From assembly GCF_003044565.1 (NCBI RefSeq), contig NZ_POXG01000008.1:1-64000 (forward strand): 64,000 nucleotides of DNA, read 5' to 3'. The stretch comes from Neisseria sicca. Lineage in GTDB: Bacteria > Pseudomonadota > Gammaproteobacteria > Burkholderiales > Neisseriaceae. Below are positions 52,989 through 62,445 of this stretch, one piece after another. The stretch's first letter is position 1, and the number at the start of each line of letters is the position of its first letter. The notes below the pieces were generated by a model. The model saw nothing but the letters and a program-made list of their open reading frames with translations, was not told where the DNA came from and did no database searches. The position numbers were made by a program, and so were the translations under genes.

Positions 52989-54785
52989 TTAACGCGCCAG
53001 CGGTTCGGTGCGTTTGATCAGCCATGCTTTTGCCGCGCCTTCGGTCAGCGGCTCGAGGCGGTAGCGGACTTCGGCGTGGTAGCGGTTGACCCAGTCGATT
53101 TCGCCGTCGGTCATCATGGCGGTGTCCATCAGGCGGGTGTCGATGGGGCAGAGGGTCAGGGTTTCGAAGTAGAGGAAGCTGCCGAACTCGGTTTCCTGCG
53201 GGTTGGCAACAGCTTGGTTGGCGGCGAGGTTCTCAATGCGGATGCCCCATTTGCCGGGACGGTAGAGTCCGGGTTCGATGGAGGTAACCATGCCTTTTTT
53301 CATGGCGTGCTGCGGGCCGGGAACGGCGGCGCAGGCGATGACTTGCGGACCTTCGTGGACGTTGAGGAAATAGCCTACACCGTGTCCGGTGCCATGACCG
53401 TAGTCGCATTGCGCCTGCCACAAGGGTTTGCGGCAGATGGCGTCTATCATCGGCGAGAGGATGTTTTCAGGGAACACGGCTTCGGCAAGCGCGATATGGG
53501 CTTTGAGAACGAGGGTGTTGTCGCGTTTTTGTTCGGCGGTCGGTGTGCCGACGGGGACGACGCGGGTGATGTCGGTCGTGCCACCTTTGTATTGCGCGCC
53601 GGAGTCGATGAGCAGCAGACCGTTGCCGCTGATGGTGCTGTGGCTTTCGGGCGTTGCGCTGTAATGCGGCAGGGCGGCATTGGCGTTGAAGCCCGCGATG
53701 GTGTCGAAACTCAATGAGATGAAGCCCGGACGTGCGCTGCGGTGGCGGTGGAGCATGGTGTCCACGTCGATTTCGGTCAGGCTGCCGCCGTTGTCGATGA
53801 TGTCTTCAAACTCGGCGAAGAAGCCGCACAACGCCGCGCCGTCGTGTTCCATCGCTTCGCGGATGTGGGCGATGTCGGCTTCGGATTTGACGGATTTGAA
53901 GAAGGTGGACGGGTTGATGCCTTCGATCAGGCGCACGCTTTCGGGCAGGCGCACGAGCGTACTGACGGCGGTTTTGTTCGGTTCGATGAGCAGCGCGCCG
54001 CCGATTTGCGCGAGTTTGTCGGCAACTTGGGCATAAGGTTCGACCGTGATGCCGGCGGTTTGCAGCGCGGCGGCGGCTTCGGCGTTCAGACGACCTTGGT
54101 CGGTAAACAGGACGGCGTTGTCTTTGCCGATCAGCAGGAAGGACACGAACACAGGGTTGAATGGTACGTCGCTGCCGCGCAGGTTGGTCAGCCAAGCGAT
54201 GTCGTCAAGCGAGGAAACCAAGTGGTAATCCGCGCCTTTTTCCGCCATGACGGCGCGCACGCGGGCGAGTTTCTCGGCGGCGGTTTCGGAGACGTAGGCG
54301 GGGTCGTGGATGAACACGGTTTCGGCGGGGATGGCTGGGCGGCTGCTCCATACGCGGTCTAGCAGGTCGTCGGGGTGTTCGATGCGGATGTTTTTGGCGG
54401 TCAGGGATTGCGCCAAAGTGCGTTTGCCGGTGAGCGACACCATATCGGAAGGGATGCCGACGGCGGCGTTTTCGGGCAGGTTTGCCGCGAGCCATTCGTT
54501 ATACGGCGGAACTTGCCCGCTTTTTTGCAGCTCGATGCCGCTGCCCGCAAGCTGTTTGGTCGCCTGCTCCCAATAGCGGCTGTCCACCCACACGCCCGCT
54601 TCATCGGCGGTAATGACGAAAGTGCCGACCGAGCCGGTAAAGCCCGACAATTCGCGGCGCGCCTGCCAGTGTGCGGGCAGGTATTCGGAAAGATGGGGGT
54701 CGGCGGAGGGGATGACGAGTGCGTCCAAGCCTTGCGCCTTCATGGCTTCGCGCAATGCGGACAGGTAATTCGATACGGTATTCAT
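52989..54785 (-). CDS. pepP: Xaa-Pro aminopeptidase (aminopeptidase P family)
   Basis: 598 aa, three-domain M24B form like eukaryotic APP1. Two creatinase-like N-terminal domains are followed by the pita-bread domain with metal ligands in LIDSGAQYKGGTTDITR, GHGTGHGVGYFLNVHEGP and the Glu-rich TSIEPGLYRPGKWGIRIEN. Releases an N-terminal residue before Pro. Its place between oppA and oppB suggests a role in using imported proline-containing peptides. Gene name by function; the E. coli PepP is shorter. Confidence 0.85.
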   Translation of the reverse strand: MNTVSNYLSALREAMKAQGLDALVIPSADPHLSEYLPAHWQARRELSGFTGSVGTFVITADEAGVWVDSRYWEQATKQLAGSGIELQKSGQVPPYNEWLAANLPENAAVGIPSDMVSLTGKRTLAQSLTAKNIRIEHPDDLLDRVWSSRPAIPAETVFIHDPAYVSETAAEKLARVRAVMAEKGADYHLVSSLDDIAWLTNLRGSDVPFNPVFVSFLLIGKDNAVLFTDQGRLNAEAAAALQTAGITVEPYAQVADKLAQIGGALLIEPNKTAVSTLVRLPESVRLIEGINPSTFFKSVKSEADIAHIREAMEHDGAALCGFFAEFEDIIDNGGSLTEIDVDTMLHRHRSARPGFISLSFDTIAGFNANAALPHYSATPESHSTISGNGLLLIDSGAQYKGGTTDITRVVPVGTPTAEQKRDNTLVLKAHIALAEAVFPENILSPMIDAICRKPLWQAQCDYGHGTGHGVGYFLNVHEGPQVIACAAVPGPQHAMKKGMVTSIEPGLYRPGKWGIRIENLAANQAVANPQETEFGSFLYFETLTLCPIDTRLMDTAMMTDGEIDWVNRYHAEVRYRLEPLTEGAAKAWLIKRTEPLAR

Positions 54786-54830
54786 GAACGGGATTCTCCA
54801 ATAGGGTTTCGCGGTTTCAGACGACCTTTT

Positions 54831-54986
54831 TATAGTGGATTAACTTTAAACCAGTACGGCGTTGCCTTGCCTTAGCTCAAAGAGAACGATTCTCTAAGGT
54901 GCTGAAGCACCAAGTGAATCGGTTCCGTACTGTCTGTACTGTCTGCGGCTTCGTCGCCTTGTCCTGATTTTTGTTAATCCACTATA
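54831..54986. mobile_element. Correia repeat-enclosed element, full length
   Basis: 156 bp between pepP and oppA with both TATAGTGGATTAA-type termini; it may separate transcription of oppA from pepP-oppBCDF. Confidence 0.92.
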
Positions 54987-55034
54987 ACTTGATGTACAGG
55001 GAAGTCGTCTGAAAAACGTGTCTATGTTATCAAA

Positions 55035-56660
55035 TCACTTCTTGGGTGCAAACGACCAATTCTTAACAGTATAGTTTTTCAGCGGGTCGCGGTCGGAGTA
55101 GCCTTGGATGTCGGGTTTCACCAGATTGATGCTGACTTGGTGATACAGCGGGATAAAGGCGTCGTCGCGTTGCAGCATCGCCTCGGCGCTGACGTAGCGG
55201 CGAGCGCGTTCTTCGGCGGAAATGCCCGCTTCGAGCGTGCTGTTCATCAGCTTGTCAAACTCGGGATTCTTGTAATGGAAGGCGTTGTTCGGATTGTTGG
55301 ATTTGAAAATATTGAGCATGCCCGCAGGGTCGTTGTAGTCGGAACACCAACCCGCGAACGCCATGCTGAAATTGCCCTGCATGCGCTTGTCCAAGAAGGT
55401 TTTCCATTCTTCGTTCATCAACGTGGGGCGAACGAACGGCACGGTCGCCTTCCAAATGGATTGCAGCGCGGTGATTTGTTTTTTGGCGGCCTCGCTGGTG
55501 GTATAGACGATTTGGAACTCGAACGGTTTCTCTTCGCTATAACCCGCTTCGCGCAAGAGTTTTTCTGCTTCGGCAATACGCGCTTCGCGTTTCAGCGGCT
55601 TCCACGCAGGCGCAGACTCGCCGCCGCCCTGCATATTCGGCGGGGTAAGCTGGAACGCTTCCTTGTCGCCGCGTGCGGCAACCTTGGTAATGATGGCGCG
55701 GTCGGTCAGCAGGTTGAGCGCGCGGCGGACTTTGGGATTTTTAAATTCGGCGGATTCCAAGTTCGGCTCTAAAAACCAAGAACACAGCAAAGTCGCGCGC
55801 CGAACCTGACCGGGAAATTCTTTCTCGGCAATCTTAATCTGGTCGGAAGGGATGCCGTAGGTAACGTCCACTTCGTCGGCGCGGTAGCGGTCGTATTCTT
55901 TGCCGCTGGCGAGGAACACCGCCCGCGGGATGGATACTTTTTTGCTGTCGTAATAAGCGGGGTTTTTATCCATGGTGATGTGGCTGTTGACGTGCCATTC
56001 TTTGAGGATGTATGCGCCGCTGGAGACATAATTGCCCGGCTGCGTCCATTTTTCACCGAATTTCTCGACCGTGGCGCGGTGGACGGGATAGGTGAATTGC
56101 TGAATCAGCATGTCGGGGAAATACGGCACAGGCGCGGTGAGCGTGAATTGCAGCGTTTTCTCGTCCAAAGCCTTGACGCCCAAAGTATCCGGCTTCGCCT
56201 TGCCTTGCAGGATTTCCGCCGCCCCCTGTATTTTCGCATCTTCCAAATAGCTGCTGCTAGGCGCGGCGACTTCGGGATCGGCGAGGCGGCGGAAGCTGTA
56301 AACGAAATCTTCGGCGGTAATCGGGTCGCCGTTGCTCCATTTCGCATCGCGCAGGTGGAACGTCCAAACGCGCCCTTCGTCCGACGGCTCCCATTTCAAC
56401 GCCAACGCGGGAATGGTTTTGCCTTCGGCATCCGTACTGACCAAGCCGTCCATCATCTGACGGATAATCGCGCCCGCCGCCATATCCGAGCTTTTTTGCG
56501 GGTCGAGCGTACTCGGTTCGACTGCGTTGCTGATGACGATTTTATTGTATTCGCTGCGTTTGAATTCGGGCGCGGGCTTGACTTCGCGATGACACGCCGA
56601 CAGCGCAAGCACCACGGCAAGCGATAAAGCCGATACGGAATAAAGTTTGGTCGGCAGCAC
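55035..56660 (-). CDS. oppA: Oligopeptide-binding lipoprotein OppA
   Basis: 541 aa SBP_bac_5 family. Signal peptide with lipobox LSAC (Cys22), then NKIVISNAVEPSTLDPQKSS and the family motif region WSNGDPITAEDFVYSFRRL. PNNAFHYKNPEFDKLMNS and the C-terminal VKNWSFAPKK complete the fold. Should deliver peptides to OppBC. First gene of the locus. Confidence 0.9.
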   Translation of the reverse strand: MLPTKLYSVSALSLAVVLALSACHREVKPAPEFKRSEYNKIVISNAVEPSTLDPQKSSDMAAGAIIRQMMDGLVSTDAEGKTIPALALKWEPSDEGRVWTFHLRDAKWSNGDPITAEDFVYSFRRLADPEVAAPSSSYLEDAKIQGAAEILQGKAKPDTLGVKALDEKTLQFTLTAPVPYFPDMLIQQFTYPVHRATVEKFGEKWTQPGNYVSSGAYILKEWHVNSHITMDKNPAYYDSKKVSIPRAVFLASGKEYDRYRADEVDVTYGIPSDQIKIAEKEFPGQVRRATLLCSWFLEPNLESAEFKNPKVRRALNLLTDRAIITKVAARGDKEAFQLTPPNMQGGGESAPAWKPLKREARIAEAEKLLREAGYSEEKPFEFQIVYTTSEAAKKQITALQSIWKATVPFVRPTLMNEEWKTFLDKRMQGNFSMAFAGWCSDYNDPAGMLNIFKSNNPNNAFHYKNPEFDKLMNSTLEAGISAEERARRYVSAEAMLQRDDAFIPLYHQVSINLVKPDIQGYSDRDPLKNYTVKNWSFAPKK

Positions 56661-56973
56661 GTTGTTTCTCCTCTTTTCCTTATCTCCCCTCAGGTTTGAG
56701 TCTTGCAGAAATAAAAAAATTACATACGACTACAAAATAGGGAAATATTCTGAATTTAGGCGGATAAAAAGATTTATTCTCTATAAATATCTGAAATAAT
56801 CCGCCTGTTCTTGGAATTGGTTTGCAAGATAACACAAAAAAACGCCATAAAAAACATTTTTGAAAATAAAAGTTACAAGCGATTACAAAAATATTGATTT
56901 TTTTGCACGCCTAAAATAGTATAAAACCCTGTCGAAACAAAAGTTCAGAAAAATCAAACAAAAGGAGAATAAA
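56661..56973 (+). promoter_or_regulatory. Divergent AT-rich regulatory region, oppA and porin
   Basis: 313 bp between divergent oppA and porin genes, much richer in A+T than the flanking genes. A strong AAAGGAG site lies 7 nt before the porin ATG. TATAAAA at 56920-56926 could serve as -10 for the porin, but no well-spaced -35 is visible. Two similar GCGATTACAA/ACGACTACAA strings (56727, 56879) may be protein-binding sites. Confidence 0.45.
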
Positions 56974-57957
56974 ATGAAGAAGTTGCTGATGATTGCGGTT
57001 GCCGTCCCGCTTGCCGTTCCCGCTTTGGCATCCGACAATGAAGCCAAAATCGGCGGACGGATATTTACCTCCATCGAGCACGAACGCAACGGCAAAGGCC
57101 AATCCGCTACCGATATATCCGACAACAACAGCCGCATCTGGATTATGGGCAGTGAAAAACTCGACAAAGACCTCAAGCTCATCTACGGCGTCAATTCATT
57201 CGTCGCCTTCGACTACAACGGCTGGAGTACGGACGACTCCTATATCGGTTTGCGCGGCGATTTCGGTACCGTCCGCGCCGGCTGGCTCAGTACCCCCATG
57301 CACTACCTGACCGGCGAACAAGACGCGTTCAACGGCAACAACCACACCCAAACCATGGGGCGTATGACCCGTTTCGGCGGCCGTGAAATCGCCCTGAACT
57401 ACGAATCCAAAACCTTCGACAACGGCTTCAACTACCGCGTCCAAATCGCGCCCGGTGCCAACAAATACAAAGACAGGAAACGCAACGGCGACTGGATGGC
57501 GGGCGTAGGCTTGCACTACAAACACCCGACCAACGGCTTCAACGCCCACTACGCCCTCGAATACGCCCGCAACGGTTCGCCTGACGATACGAAAGACAGA
57601 CAGGTTCATTCCATGAAAGTCGGCTACGACAAAGACAACCTCTACCTCGCCGCCGGCATGATGTACGCCCGCAATGTCGCCGACAAATTCCACTGGGAAG
57701 ACGAAACCAAAACCAATACCAACACCCGCGATTTCCAAGTGACCGCCGGCTACACCATGGGCAACATCACCCCGAAACTCGGCGTCGCCTACGGCCGCTC
57801 CGATACCGGCAAGAACTACAAACAGCTCGCGTTCAACACCGAATACAAATTCTCCAAACGCACGACTCTCTCGTTCAACTCAGGCGTAGTCAAAGAAAGC
57901 AAAGACCCCAAAACCGGCTGGGCGGCAGGCGTGTCATTGGAACACAGTCTGCAATAA
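56974..57957 (+). CDS. Trimeric general porin, Neisseria PorB-like
   Basis: 327 aa with signal peptide cleaved after LA (MIAVAVPLAVPALA). The mature protein alternates short strands and loops as in 16-stranded porins: KIGGRIFTSIEHERNG, SRIWIMGSEKLDKDLKLIYG, SYIGLRGDFGTVRAGWLST (the constriction-loop lead-in) and the DFQVTAGYTMGNITPKLGVA repeats. It ends EHSLQ, without the usual terminal Phe or Trp needed for efficient Bam recognition. Expressed from its own promoter region. Confidence 0.85.
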   Translation: MKKLLMIAVAVPLAVPALASDNEAKIGGRIFTSIEHERNGKGQSATDISDNNSRIWIMGSEKLDKDLKLIYGVNSFVAFDYNGWSTDDSYIGLRGDFGTVRAGWLSTPMHYLTGEQDAFNGNNHTQTMGRMTRFGGREIALNYESKTFDNGFNYRVQIAPGANKYKDRKRNGDWMAGVGLHYKHPTNGFNAHYALEYARNGSPDDTKDRQVHSMKVGYDKDNLYLAAGMMYARNVADKFHWEDETKTNTNTRDFQVTAGYTMGNITPKLGVAYGRSDTGKNYKQLAFNTEYKFSKRTTLSFNSGVVKESKDPKTGWAAGVSLEHSLQ

Positions 57958-57977
57958 CGCGGGATTTGAAGCATAAA

Positions 57978-58020
57978 AGGTCGTCTGAAAACCTGAATAT
58001 GGGTTTTTCAGACGACCTTT
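57978..58020. terminator. Uptake-sequence terminator after the porin
   Basis: AAAAGGTCGTCTGAAAACC and GGTTTTTCAGACGACCTTT; one extra T in the right arm. Confidence 0.7.
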
Positions 58021-58090
58021 GTGTTTATCAAATACCTGTCAGACGCATTCTTGCAAACGATGCTTCCGATATTCAAACCCTCATGAAAAA

Positions 58091-58122
58091 ACGTCGTCTG
58101 AAACTGATTTTCAGACGACGTT
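58091..58122. terminator. Variant uptake-sequence palindrome
   Basis: ACGTCGTCTGAAACTG and ATTTTCAGACGACGT: both copies have CGTCG where the dialect has GGTCG, matched on both arms, so the pair may be kept for pairing rather than uptake. Lies beyond the stop at 58146. Confidence 0.6.
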
Positions 58123-58145
58123 TGTCATTCATGTGTATGGCAGAG

Positions 58146-59798
58146 TTATTCCGCTTTCTCCAGTAAGGCGAAGCCTTCCGCTTTGTTTCTCGGGCGCGCG
58201 CCCTGCCAGATTTTCGTCCAGCCCGGCGGTGCGTCGGTGTTTTTAGGCTGCTGCACCAGACGGTAGCGGCAGGCAGCGTCGTCGATATGGGGTTTCAAGT
58301 TGCTGTATTGCGCCCAAGCGATACGGGCGCGGTGGTCTTCGTTGGCGATGCTGATACATTCTAGGTCGTCTGAAAGCCGTTGTTTCAGTTCGGGAGAGAG
58401 GGCGGCTTCCATTTGGAGGACGACGGGCGCGTGGCTTTTGGCGGCGTCGAGCCACGGCAGGAACAGGGTCATCAGCAATGCCCATGCCAGCGTAACGCCT
58501 GCCGCCCAGTTGGTCACTGCCTGTCTGCCGCGGATGTTTTTGCGGGTAATCGCCCACAGCCACAGCGGGGTAAACAACAGGGCGACCGCCATCGGTATCG
58601 GGTCGATGTCGGGCGTGTAATACGGGCTGAAATAGGCGGCGCGTTCGGCGAGTTTGGCAGGCCAGCCGTAGTTCATGGCGAAGAAGCCCGTCCACAGGAA
58701 GATGGCGAAAAGTCCGAACGCCATGACGCCGAACCAGTTGATAAACGCCGCCGCGCCGCGCCGCAGTCCGTCCAGTTGCGCCGCGCCGAGCAGGGCAAGC
58801 GGGGGCAGCAGCCAAACGAGGTTGTCTTGCAGGCGTTGCGGGCTGACGGCAAGAATGCTGAGGACGATGAGGAACCACGAAATGCACAATACGCTCCAGT
58901 TTTTTTCGCGTATGCGGGGGCGGCTTAACGTCCATGCGGCGAGCGGCCACGCGGGCAGCGTGAACCAGAGCAGGTTTTTCAGGTAATAGAACAGGCTGAA
59001 GGTCGTCTGAAAACCACCCAAACCACCGAATGCGCCGAGCGAATGATGTTGCAGCCAGAAGGAAAAGAGTTCGGGCTGTATTCTGGAGAAGATGAGCGGG
59101 TAAACCGTCAACAGCGGCAGTCCGATGGCAAACGCGCCGACCAGCGTCAGGTAATAACGTTTGACGCGCCATTGCGCATCGAGCAACAGGGCGGGTGCTA
59201 AAAACATCAGCGCGGCGGTCATCAGATAGCCCGATGAAAGCGACAGCAACGCCCAGCCGCCGCCCAGCAGCAGCGAGGCGGTAATGACGCGGCGTTGCGC
59301 CAATGAAAAGCCGCACAATATCATGCCCGATGCGGCAAAAGCGGCGGAAGCGGGGTTGAGGAAGTGTGCGACCGAGAGCAGTCCGATGCTGCCGATCAAG
59401 ATGAGGACGACGCTGCGTCCGTGGTGTCTGCCCAAAAAGTTGAATCCGGCAAAACCGCAGGCGGTCAGTCCGATAATCGTGAAGAAAACGCCCGCAAAAC
59501 GCGCGGCATCATAAGAATCCGCCGCCCAAGGCGACAATAGGTGTTTGAACGCCGCCGCCACCCACAAATAGACGGGCGGAATCTGAAAATCCGGCTGCCC
59601 TAACACATGGGCAACCAACGGCGTCGCACCTGCGTCTAAGGCTTCGACGGCGGTAAAGACAGCGGGTTCGGCGGGGTTCCACAAGTCGTGCGAAAACACG
59701 CCCGACCACAGCCAGGCAAATGCCATCAGCAGTAAGAGCCAGGGTTTTTCATGGGTTTTGGCAGGTTGGCGTGGGTCTGGCGGGGTGTAAGTGAGCAT
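58146..59798 (-). CDS. ArnT/GT39-like membrane glycosyltransferase
   Basis: 550 aa with about twelve membrane helices and a small C-terminal periplasmic domain. The first periplasmic loop FSHDLWNPAEPAVFTAVEAL corresponds to the metal/lipid-phosphate loop of ArnT/PMT enzymes (consensus near LWEPDE), with Asn-Pro-Ala-Glu in place of the acidic pair. Such enzymes move sugars from polyprenyl phosphate to lipid A or proteins. Substrate unknown. Confidence 0.7.
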   Translation of the reverse strand: MLTYTPPDPRQPAKTHEKPWLLLLMAFAWLWSGVFSHDLWNPAEPAVFTAVEALDAGATPLVAHVLGQPDFQIPPVYLWVAAAFKHLLSPWAADSYDAARFAGVFFTIIGLTACGFAGFNFLGRHHGRSVVLILIGSIGLLSVAHFLNPASAAFAASGMILCGFSLAQRRVITASLLLGGGWALLSLSSGYLMTAALMFLAPALLLDAQWRVKRYYLTLVGAFAIGLPLLTVYPLIFSRIQPELFSFWLQHHSLGAFGGLGGFQTTFSLFYYLKNLLWFTLPAWPLAAWTLSRPRIREKNWSVLCISWFLIVLSILAVSPQRLQDNLVWLLPPLALLGAAQLDGLRRGAAAFINWFGVMAFGLFAIFLWTGFFAMNYGWPAKLAERAAYFSPYYTPDIDPIPMAVALLFTPLWLWAITRKNIRGRQAVTNWAAGVTLAWALLMTLFLPWLDAAKSHAPVVLQMEAALSPELKQRLSDDLECISIANEDHRARIAWAQYSNLKPHIDDAACRYRLVQQPKNTDAPPGWTKIWQGARPRNKAEGFALLEKAE

Positions 59799-59880
59799 AG
59801 TTTTGAGGATGTGAACGTATTTTCGTGTAGTTTAGCAAAGATTCGGCGAGAGGTCGTCTGAAAGGAAGGATTTGGTTTTT

Positions 59881-60037
59881 TATAGTGGATTAACTTTAAA
59901 TCAGGACAAGGCGACGAAGCCGCAGACAGTACAGATAGTACGGAACCGATTCACTTGGTGCTTCAGCACCTTAGAGAATCGTTCTCTTTGAGCTAAGGCG
60001 AGGCAACGCCGTACTGGTTTAAAGTTAATCCACTATA
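59881..60037. mobile_element. Correia repeat-enclosed element, full length
   Basis: 157 bp with intact termini in the divergent gap (59799-60190) between the glycosyltransferase and pgk genes. A single uptake sequence lies on each side of it. Confidence 0.92.
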
Positions 60038-60190
60038 CTGCATACAAACCACGTTTTCAGACGACCTTATATCGACGCTGCCGCTGACGCAAATCAAGCG
60101 CAGGCAAATCCCGCCTTTACCGATACGCCCCGTTCGCGGATAATTGAGAACATTCCCATTTCCGTTTCCAATTTTCACAAAGGATACATC

Positions 60191-61369
60191 ATGGCATTTC
60201 TGAAACTGACCGAACAAAACGTGCAGGGCAAAACCGTCCTCATCCGCGCCGATATGAACGTGCCGTTCAAAGACGGCAAAATCAGCGACGACACCCGTAT
60301 CCGCGCCTCGCTCGCGTCCATCAAATACTGCTTGGACAACGGCGCGTCCGTTATCGTGATGACCCACTTGGGCCGCCCGACCGAAGGCGAGTTCCATCCT
60401 GAAGACGATGTCGCGCCCGTTGCCGCGCACTTGGGCGGCCTGTTGGGCAAAGACGTGAAAGTATTGAACGACTGGCGTGAAAACAAACCCGCCCTGAACG
60501 CGGGCGATGTCGTCATGCTGCAAAACGTGCGCATCAACAAGGGCGAGAAGAAAAACGATTTGGAACTGGGCAAAGCCTATGCCGCCTTGTGCGACGTATT
60601 CGTCAACGACGCGTTCGGCACTGCCCACCGCGCCCAAGCCTCGACCGAAGCTGTCGCCCAAGCCGCGCCCGTTGCCTGCGCCGGCGTATTGATGGCGGGC
60701 GAACTCGACGCTTTGGGCAAAGCCCTGAAACAGCCCGCGCGCCCGATGGTGGCGATTGTCGCCGGCAGTAAAGTGTCCACCAAACTGACCATCCTCGAAT
60801 CGCTGGCGGACAAAGTCGACCAACTCATCGTCGGCGGCGGCATCGCCAACACCTTCCTGTTGGCGGAAGGCAAAGCCATCGGCAAATCGCTGGCGGAACA
60901 TGATTTGGTGGAAGAATCCAAAAAAATCATGGCGAAAATGGCGGCAAAAGGCGGCTCCGTACCGCTGCCGACCGATGTCGTCGTTGCCAAAACCTTTGCC
61001 GCCGATGCCGAAGCGGTCGTCAAAGACATTGCCGACGTTGCCGAAGACGATATGATTTTGGACATCGGTCCGAAATCCGCCGCCGCGCTTGCCGAGTTGC
61101 TCAAAGCCGCCGGCACGGTGGTGTGGAACGGTCCGGTCGGCGTGTTTGAGTTTGACCAGTTCGCAGGCGGCACGAAAGAATTGGCAAACGCCATCGCCCA
61201 AAGCAAAGCCTTCTCGATTGCTGGCGGCGGCGACACGCTGGCGGCGATTGCCAAATTCGGCGTTACCGACCAAATCGGCTACATCTCCACCGGCGGCGGC
61301 GCGTTCCTCGAATTCTTGGAAGGCAAAGAGCTGCCCGCCGTAGCCGCTTTGGAAAAACGCGGCGCGTAA
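60191..61369 (+). CDS. pgk: Phosphoglycerate kinase
   Basis: 392 aa, cytosolic. [20 protein letters not shown] is the N-domain 3-phosphoglycerate site; the C-domain nucleotide site includes [20 protein letters not shown] and [22 protein letters not shown] precedes the ATG. Makes ATP in glycolysis or the Entner-Doudoroff route. Full length. Confidence 0.97.
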   Translation: MAFLKLTEQNVQGKTVLIRADMNVPFKDGKISDDTRIRASLASIKYCLDNGASVIVMTHLGRPTEGEFHPEDDVAPVAAHLGGLLGKDVKVLNDWRENKPALNAGDVVMLQNVRINKGEKKNDLELGKAYAALCDVFVNDAFGTAHRAQASTEAVAQAAPVACAGVLMAGELDALGKALKQPARPMVAIVAGSKVSTKLTILESLADKVDQLIVGGGIANTFLLAEGKAIGKSLAEHDLVEESKKIMAKMAAKGGSVPLPTDVVVAKTFAADAEAVVKDIADVAEDDMILDIGPKSAAALAELLKAAGTVVWNGPVGVFEFDQFAGGTKELANAIAQSKAFSIAGGGDTLAAIAKFGVTDQIGYISTGGGAFLEFLEGKELPAVAALEKRGA

Positions 61370-61384
61370 GCGGTTTGACGTAAA

Positions 61385-61432
61385 GAAGAGGTCGTCTGAA
61401 AACCTGAATCGGGTTTTCAGACGACCTCTTTC
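61385..61432. terminator. Uptake-sequence terminator between pgk and ruvA
   Basis: AGAGGTCGTCTGAAAACCTG and GGTTTTCAGACGACCTCTTT; serves converging genes. Confidence 0.75.
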
Positions 61433-61470
61433 TATGGTTGCCGCGTTTTGACGGCAAGGCTGGGTATGTT

Positions 61471-62055
61471 TTATTTCAACAGATTTTTTAACGCCAAGCG
61501 CACGCCTTCGCCGACTTCCGTGCCTTTGGGAATGCCCTTGATGGCGGCTTTTGCCTCGCGTTCGTTGTAACCCAGCGCAATCAGGGTGTTGACGATGTCG
61601 TCCGTTTCGTCGGCAGCAGGTGCGGCGGCAAAAAGCCCGTCGGCAGCGGCATGGGAAACCAGTTTGCCGCGCAGTTCCAAAACCATGCGTTCGGCGGTTT
61701 TTTTGCCGATGCCGGGCGCGGAGGAGAGGCGTTTGATGTCTTCGTCGGCAACCGCGCGGGCAAGCTCGTCGGCGGACATGGCGGAGAGTATGCCCAGCGC
61801 GGTTTTCGCGCCGATGCCGCTGACTTTGACCAACTGGCGGAACGTCGCCCGCTCGTCGGCAGTCGCAAAGCCGAACAATAAATGCGCGTCTTCACGGACA
61901 ACAAGCTGGGTGTAAAGCTGCACGGTTTCGCCCAAAGCGGGTAGGTTGTAGAAGGTCTGCATGGATACGTCGGCTTCGTAGCCGACGCCGTTGACGTCGA
62001 TGACGATTTGCGGCGGGTTTTTCTCGATGAGCTTGCCGGTCAGTCTGCTGATCAT
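61471..62055 (-). CDS. ruvA: Holliday junction helicase subunit RuvA
   Basis: 194 aa. N-terminal OB domain ([20 protein letters not shown]), HhH motifs ([17 protein letters not shown] and [19 protein letters not shown]) and the C-terminal RuvB-binding UBA-like domain ([20 protein letters not shown]). Binds four-way junctions. ruvB is not adjacent. Confidence 0.95.
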   Translation of the reverse strand: MISRLTGKLIEKNPPQIVIDVNGVGYEADVSMQTFYNLPALGETVQLYTQLVVREDAHLLFGFATADERATFRQLVKVSGIGAKTALGILSAMSADELARAVADEDIKRLSSAPGIGKKTAERMVLELRGKLVSHAAADGLFAAAPAADETDDIVNTLIALGYNEREAKAAIKGIPKGTEVGEGVRLALKNLLK

Positions 62056-62205
62056 GTGAATTCCGAGTGGCGTTGGCGGGGTCGTCTGAAAACGCGGTTT
62101 TGTACGATGGCGGCGTTTCAGACGACCGTGATTGTCTGGTGGATTCGGTTTAAACCGGTACGGCGTTTCCGTATGGTTTGGCGTGCGTGTATCCGAAAGA
62201 TAATA

Positions 62206-62238
62206 AAAAAGCTGAGTTTTTCAACTCAGCTTTTTAAA
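62206..62238 (-). terminator. Intrinsic terminator of tRNA-Lys
   Basis: AAAAAGCTGAGTTG-AAAA-ACTCAGCTTTTTT on the minus strand, 3 bp past the tRNA 3' end. Confidence 0.85.
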
Positions 62239-62240
62239 TT

Positions 62241-62316
62241 TGGTGGGTCGTGAGCGATTCGAACGCTCGACCAACGGATTAAAAGTCCGCTGCTCTACCG
62301 ACTGAGCTAACGACCC
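62241..62316 (-). tRNA. tRNA-Lys (TTT)
   Basis: 76 nt including encoded CCA. On the minus strand GGGTCGT pairs with ACGACCC; the D-arm reads GCTCAGTCGGTAGAGC, the anticodon loop CTTTTAA (anticodon TTT) and the T-arm CGAGCGTTCGAATCGCTCA. A single tRNA gene followed by its own terminator. Confidence 0.97.
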
Positions 62317-62445
62317 GATAAGCGGTGCATTATATGGATGCCGTTGGAAGGTGTCAACTTATTTTTACCGGTATTGTATAAATTTTTGTTTCCAATGGTT
62401 TTTATGTTTCATTGTCCAGCGTGCTCGCTGAAAAAAGCAATGCGC

